Shown here: positions 6,063-9,720 of the stretch, piece after piece | Layout: every line of letters starts with the position of its first letter | Position numbering within the stretch: position 1 is the first letter of the stretch | NCBI GenBank assembly: GCA_947177315.1 | Contig: CAMWTX010000048.1 | Coordinates: 1-9,720, forward strand | Reading direction: 5' to 3' | From: an uncultured Bacteroidales bacterium | GTDB taxonomy: Bacteria; Bacteroidota; Bacteroidia; Bacteroidales; P3 | DNA: 9,720 bases | Made by a program: the position numbers and the translations under genes | Notes under the pieces: generated by a model | What the model saw: the letters and a program-made list of their open reading frames with translations, nothing else | Told to the model about the DNA's origin: nothing | The model's database searches: none

Positions 6063-6095
6063 TATCTTCGCGACTTGCATAAGTTTGCATAGGAG
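6063..6095 (+). promoter_or_regulatory. Candidate prfA promoter elements and Shine-Dalgarno
   Basis: Two -7 candidates are present: TATCTTCG (6063-6070, one mismatch to TAnnTTTG) and TAAGTTTG (6080-6087, exact). Neither has a clear -33 TTG. The first leaves a leader of about 20 bases; the second would start transcription inside or next to the ribosome site. AGGAG (6091-6095) is 3 bp before the ATG at 6099 and 12 bp before an alternative ATG at 6108. Confidence 0.5.
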
Positions 6096-6098
6096 ACC

Positions 6099-7178
6099 AT
6101 GGACAATATGTTAGACAAGTTAGACGCGCTCAGCGTCAGGTATAAGGAAATCGAAGAAGAGATGAACCGCCCTGAAGTGATGCAGGACATGAAGCGGTAC
6201 ATCAAGCTGAGCAAGGACTACAAGGACATGCAGCCCATCATCGCCGCACATAAGGAATACCGCAACCTGCTTTCCAACATCGCGGCGGCGAAAGATGTGC
6301 TCAACAACGAAAAAGACGAAGAATTCCGCGAAATGGCGAAGGACGAGCTCAACACCTACCTGCGCCAGAAAGACGAAACGGAAGAACGGATACGCATCCT
6401 GCTCATTCCCGCCGACCCGCAGGATTCCAAGAACGCCATTGTGGAAATACGCGCCGGAACGGGGGGCGACGAAGCGGCTATCTTTGCCGGCGACCTGTAC
6501 CGTATGTACACGCGCTACTGCGATGCCAAAGGCTGGCGCGTGGAAACCGTGGATTACACCGAAGGCACGGCAGGCGGCTACAAGGAAGTTATCTTCAACG
6601 TTTCGGGCGATGGGGTTTACGGCATCCTCAAATACGAATCGGGCGTTCACCGCGTGCAGCGCGTTCCGGCCACCGAAACGATGGGCCGCGTACATACTTC
6701 CGCCGCTTCGGTGGCGGTATTGCCCGAAGCCGACGAATTCGACGTGGAGCTCAAGGCCTCCGATATCCGCAAAGACACCTATTGTTCGTCGGGACCCGGC
6801 GGCCAGTCGGTCAACACCACCTATTCGGCGGTGCGCCTCACGCACATCCCCACCGGCATCGTAGTGGCGATCCAAGATGAAAAATCACAGATAAAGAACT
6901 ACGAAAAGGCCTTGCGCGTGCTGCGTACCCGTATCTACGAAATCGAGTATCAGAAATATCTCGACGATATTTCCTCCAAACGGAAAACCATGGTTTCCAC
7001 CGGCGACCGTTCGGCCAAAATCCGTACCTACAACTATCCCCAAAGCCGCGTTACCGACCACCGCATCAACTTTACCACCCACAGCCTGGGCACGTTCATG
7101 GACGGCGACATCCAGGAAATCATCGATGCCCTGCAATTGGCGGAAAACGCCGAAAAGATGAAAGAATCGGTGGGTTAA
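6099..7178 (+). CDS. prfA: Peptide chain release factor 1 (RF1)
   Basis: RF1 reads UAA and UAG in the ribosomal A site and triggers release of the finished protein. It is 359 aa, the normal length. After the helical N-terminal domain come the codon-recognition tripeptide PAT (190-192, the P-x-T anticodon that marks RF1, not RF2) and the catalytic GGQ (234-236) in SSGPGGQSVNTTYSAV. The rest of the C-terminal domain follows intact (STGDRSAKIRTYNYPQSR). No frame damage is seen, so UAG termination should work in this organism, which bears on the amber codon at 310. The start could be 6099 or 6108; I keep 6099. pyrF starts 10 bp after the stop. Confidence 0.97.
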   Translation: MDNMLDKLDALSVRYKEIEEEMNRPEVMQDMKRYIKLSKDYKDMQPIIAAHKEYRNLLSNIAAAKDVLNNEKDEEFREMAKDELNTYLRQKDETEERIRILLIPADPQDSKNAIVEIRAGTGGDEAAIFAGDLYRMYTRYCDAKGWRVETVDYTEGTAGGYKEVIFNVSGDGVYGILKYESGVHRVQRVPATETMGRVHTSAASVAVLPEADEFDVELKASDIRKDTYCSSGPGGQSVNTTYSAVRLTHIPTGIVVAIQDEKSQIKNYEKALRVLRTRIYEIEYQKYLDDISSKRKTMVSTGDRSAKIRTYNYPQSRVTDHRINFTTHSLGTFMDGDIQEIIDALQLAENAEKMKESVG

Positions 7179-7188
7179 ACCAACAGCC

Positions 7189-8004
7189 ATGAACAGAAAA
7201 GAACTGGTAGAACAGATACACGCCAAGAAATCCTTCCTGTGCGTGGGGCTTGACCCGGATATGGAAAAACTGCCCGCCTGCCTCCAAGGCGAGAGCGATC
7301 CCATCTTCGAGTTCAACCGCAGGATTATCGACGCCACCTTGCCTTATGCCGTTGCCTATAAACCCAACACGGCATTTTACGAGGCTTACGGCATCCAAGG
7401 CTTGAACAGCCTGCAGAAGACCATCGATTACCTGCGGAACAAAAACGTGTTTACGATTGCCGATGCCAAACGCGGCGATATCGGTAACACCTCCGCCCGC
7501 TATGCCAAAGCCTTTCTGAGTCCGGACGGGGATTTCAATTTCGATGCCATGACCGTAGCCCCTTACATGGGCTCGGATTCGGTGCAGCCCTTCCTGCAGG
7601 AACAAGGCAAATGGGTAATCCTTTTGGCCTTGACCTCCAATGCCGGTTCCGCCGATTTTCAAACCGCCCAAGACTATCCTGTGCCGCTTTACCGAAAGGT
7701 GCTGGAGGTTTCCAAGCAATGGGGCACCCCTCAAAACATGATGTATGTGGTGGGAGCCACCAAAGCCGACATGTTGCAGGACATACGGCGTATCGTGCCC
7801 GAACACTTCCTTTTGGTGCCGGGCGTGGGAGCGCAGGGCGGCAGCCTGGAAGATGTTTGCCGCAACGGAATGATCCAAGGCGAGATAGGGCTTTTGGTGA
7901 ATGCTTCCCGCAGCATCCTTTACGCCTCCAAAGGGCCGGATTTCGCAGAGGCCGCCGCGCAGGAAGCCATGCGCATGCAACAACAAATGAGCCGTTATGT
8001 GTAG
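7189..8004 (+). CDS. pyrF: Orotidine 5'-phosphate decarboxylase (type 2)
   Basis: The enzyme converts OMP to UMP, the last step of de novo pyrimidine synthesis. It is 271 aa, typical of the longer type 2 form found in Bacteroidota. GLDPD lies near the N-terminus, and FTIADAKRGDIGNTSARY carries the catalytic Asp92-Lys94-Asp97 set. APYMGSD and the phosphate-binding LLVPGVGAQGG follow at the expected distances of a TIM barrel. It starts 10 bp after prfA without a Shine-Dalgarno and ends in TAG, overlapping the ATG of the next gene. Co-transcription with prfA is likely. Confidence 0.96.
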   Translation: MNRKELVEQIHAKKSFLCVGLDPDMEKLPACLQGESDPIFEFNRRIIDATLPYAVAYKPNTAFYEAYGIQGLNSLQKTIDYLRNKNVFTIADAKRGDIGNTSARYAKAFLSPDGDFNFDAMTVAPYMGSDSVQPFLQEQGKWVILLALTSNAGSADFQTAQDYPVPLYRKVLEVSKQWGTPQNMMYVVGATKADMLQDIRRIVPEHFLLVPGVGAQGGSLEDVCRNGMIQGEIGLLVNASRSILYASKGPDFAEAAAQEAMRMQQQMSRYV

Positions 8005-8938
8005 CGCCCTGAAACATATCCGTCTTTTCCTGATTCCGGGATTGCTGATCGGGCTTTCCCTCTCGCTTATGGCGCAGACCGAAGTATATTCCTGGATGTT
8101 CAAGAACGGCCACGGAGACTGGATCGGCATGGCGGCCAGCGAATCCAAGAGCCGGGAAGGAAAACCTTTCGTAGGCTGGATGCCCTTGCCTAAAAACGAC
8201 TCGGCGGGAAAAGGCATGCTGTTTTCGAGCTCGCATACCGGAGCGGGCGAATTCCTGTTTATCTTCAAGGGATTCGGCGGTCTCAAACCCAATTCGCTCT
8301 ACCGTATCTCCACGGTTTCTTCCTTTACCATAGCGGGAACCGACAGCCTGGAACCGGGCAAGATGCACCTCAAGATAGGCGGCACGCCCATCCGTCCCAA
8401 GGTAAATTCGGGCAGACCCAATTTTTCCAAAGGCAAAGGCGCCGAATCGGGGCACGACCTTTTCTGCCTGGGCAGCATTCACATGCAGAAAAACGACACG
8501 GCACGGCGGTTCTTTGCCCAGAACTACGATGCGCCCGCCATCGTGGCCACCAACCATACCGGCACGCTTTACCTCATTATCGGGCTGGAGACCAAACCTG
8601 ACGTCTATACGCCCGATGCCTATCTGAACACTCTCCGCATCTGGTTCGACTACGTGGGGCAAGACAGCGCGCTCCTGTCTACCGACTACCGCATCTACTT
8701 CAACGAGACCGACAAGCCGAACGCCTACACCTTCGAAGTGGTTCCCGAAGAAGATGTGTTGAGCTACAACATATACACCAAAGACGGGCATCTGGTGCTG
8801 GTGGAAGAAGAAACCGACTGCCTCCCCTCCTGCCCCAACCTGATAGACGCCTCCATTCTGCCGCCCGACGATTATCTGGTGGAATTCGTTCTGCCCAACA
8901 ACCGCCGCGTGGTTCGTCTGCTGCATATCCATGAATAA
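7997..8938 (+). CDS. Secreted protein of unknown function, beta-sandwich-like
   Basis: A 313-aa protein with a Sec signal peptide: a basic start, a hydrophobic core at about residues 8-24, and a likely signal peptidase I cut at LMA/Q (26/27). There is no lipobox. The mature part is rich in aromatic and short beta-like segments. Residues about 30-220 (YSWMFKNGHGDW, GLKPNSLYRIS, KIGGTPIRPKV, GTLYLIIGLETK, LRIWFDYVG) recall a family of uncharacterised extracellular proteins that look like carbohydrate- or ligand-binding jelly rolls; this is recall, not a search. The last 65 residues (YNIYTKDGHLV, ILPPDDYLVEFVL, RVVRLLHIHE) resemble a type IX secretion sorting domain or similar Ig-like module, at low confidence. 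The ATG overlaps the pyrF stop by 8 bp, so translation may be coupled; gpmA starts 21 bp after its TAA. Confidence 0.8.
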   Translation: MCSALKHIRLFLIPGLLIGLSLSLMAQTEVYSWMFKNGHGDWIGMAASESKSREGKPFVGWMPLPKNDSAGKGMLFSSSHTGAGEFLFIFKGFGGLKPNSLYRISTVSSFTIAGTDSLEPGKMHLKIGGTPIRPKVNSGRPNFSKGKGAESGHDLFCLGSIHMQKNDTARRFFAQNYDAPAIVATNHTGTLYLIIGLETKPDVYTPDAYLNTLRIWFDYVGQDSALLSTDYRIYFNETDKPNAYTFEVVPEEDVLSYNIYTKDGHLVLVEEETDCLPSCPNLIDASILPPDDYLVEFVLPNNRRVVRLLHIHE

Positions 8939-8959
8939 AAATCTTAGTACGATACGATT

Positions 8960-9720
8960 ATGAAAAAAGTTGTTTTGATCAGACATGGCGAAAGTGCCTG
9001 GAACAAAGAAAACCGCTTTACCGGCTGGACCGATGTGGATTTGAGCCCCAAGGGGGTGGAAGAAGCCCGTCAGGCCGGACAATTGCTCAAGAAAGAAGGC
9101 TTCCGCTTCGATATGGCCTATACCTCCTATCTGACCCGCGCCATCAAGACCCTCAACACGGTGCTGGAAGAAATGGGTCAGCTTTGGATTCCCGTGGAAA
9201 AGACTTGGCGGCTCAACGAAAAGCATTACGGCATGCTGCAAGGGCTCAACAAGGCCGAAACCGCCCAGAAATACGGTGAAGAACAAGTAAAGATTTGGCG
9301 CCGCAGCTACGATGTGGCCCCCAATCCGATGGAAGAATCCGATCCGCGCAGCCCGTTCCAGGATGCCCGCTATGCCGGCGTGGATAAAAAGAACCTGCCG
9401 CTTACCGAATCGCTCAAAGACACGGTGAACCGCATCGTGCCTTATTGGACGGAAACCATCGTGCCCTCGATGAAACATTGCGATGAAGTGATCGTGGCCG
9501 CCCACGGCAATTCCCTGCGCGGCATCATCAAATATATCAAAGGCATTTCCGATGCCGACATCGTGTCGTTGAACCTGCCTACCGCCGTTCCTTACCTGTT
9601 TGAGTTCGACGACGACATGAACCTCAAAAGCGACCGCTTCCTGGGCGATCCCGAAACCATCAAGGCCCTGATGGAAGCCGTGGCCAACCACGGTCTCTTA
9701 TACACATCAGACGCTGCCGA
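8960..9720 (+). CDS. gpmA: 2,3-bisphosphoglycerate-dependent phosphoglycerate mutase, 3' end missing
   Basis: GpmA interconverts 3- and 2-phosphoglycerate in glycolysis through a phospho-histidine. RHGESAWN gives the acceptor His9; FTGWTDVDLS follows; LNEKHYGMLQG has Glu87 and AAHGNSLRG has His182. The length fits a complete enzyme of about 248 aa up to ANHG (residue 245). From codon 246 the frame reads LLYTSDAA, which comes from adapter sequence, not from the gene; family members usually end with two or three more residues such as KAK. So only the last few codons and the stop are missing. No promoter of its own is evident in the 21-bp gap after the secreted protein gene, so it is probably read from upstream. 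Confidence 0.96.
   Translation, partial: MKKVVLIRHGESAWNKENRFTGWTDVDLSPKGVEEARQAGQLLKKEGFRFDMAYTSYLTRAIKTLNTVLEEMGQLWIPVEKTWRLNEKHYGMLQGLNKAETAQKYGEEQVKIWRRSYDVAPNPMEESDPRSPFQDARYAGVDKKNLPLTESLKDTVNRIVPYWTETIVPSMKHCDEVIVAAHGNSLRGIIKYIKGISDADIVSLNLPTAVPYLFEFDDDMNLKSDRFLGDPETIKALMEAVANHGLLYTSDAA
9693..9720. other. Sequencing adapter remnant (Nextera/Tn5 mosaic end)
   Basis: GTCTCTTATACACATC (9693-9708) equals the Tn5 mosaic end in reverse complement, and GACGCTGCCGA (9710-9720) equals the Illumina Nextera read-1 transposase adapter that follows it. Only base 9709 (A for T) differs, giving 27 of 28 matches to the adapter as I remember it. It falls exactly at the end of the window and inside a conserved gene end, so it is an artefact of library preparation and not genomic DNA. 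Confidence 0.93.

Noticed and set aside
7535..9691. A 718-codon open frame on the minus strand, antisense to pyrF, the secreted protein gene and gpmA
   Set aside because: All three plus-strand genes have clear family motifs or a signal peptide. The antisense frame is open because third codon positions of the real genes are rich in G and C; its translation is His/Gly/Val-rich without any domain.

Overview
The window looks like a piece of a Bacteroidales (phylum Bacteroidota) chromosome, probably a contig from a short-read assembly. Three things point to the lineage. Several gene starts are preceded by the Bacteroidota -7 promoter element TAnnTTTG, most starts lack a strong Shine-Dalgarno, and prfA sits directly before pyrF, an order I recall from Bacteroides relatives. 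I cannot name a genus. All genes are housekeeping or chromosomal; I see no insertion sequence, phage gene, CRISPR array or defence system.

Left part, minus strand (1-1761). An RsuA/RluB-type rRNA pseudouridine synthase with a long Arg/Asp/Gly/Phe repeat tail at its N-terminus is cut by an in-frame TAG inside a conserved C-terminal motif. The same frame stays open from the TAG to the window edge. Upstream lie a promoter-like -7 element, a perfect 12-bp inverted repeat, a GC-rich stretch of small hairpins, an intrinsic terminator, and tRNA-Val(UAC) with a textbook promoter.

Middle (1878-5970). ispD (isoprenoid MEP pathway) runs rightwards from its own promoter. It converges on, and overlaps, a leftward operon cca - SDR dehydrogenase - two-domain VOC protein. 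The cca product adds the tRNA 3' CCA end, which tRNA-Val in this window does not encode.

Right part (6063-9720). A rightward cluster starts from the intergenic region shared with cca: prfA (release factor 1), pyrF (pyrimidine synthesis), a secreted protein of unknown function overlapping pyrF by 8 bp, and gpmA (glycolysis). gpmA is complete except for its last few codons, where the sequence changes into what reads as Illumina Nextera/Tn5 adapter (9693-9720). The last 28 bases should not be treated as genomic.

The main points for a second look are the amber codon in the pseudouridine synthase, the terminal adapter, a 9-A tract that decides where ispD ends, non-canonical residues in the VOC and CCA enzymes, and the unassigned secreted protein. 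I did not find a convincing new multi-gene system.
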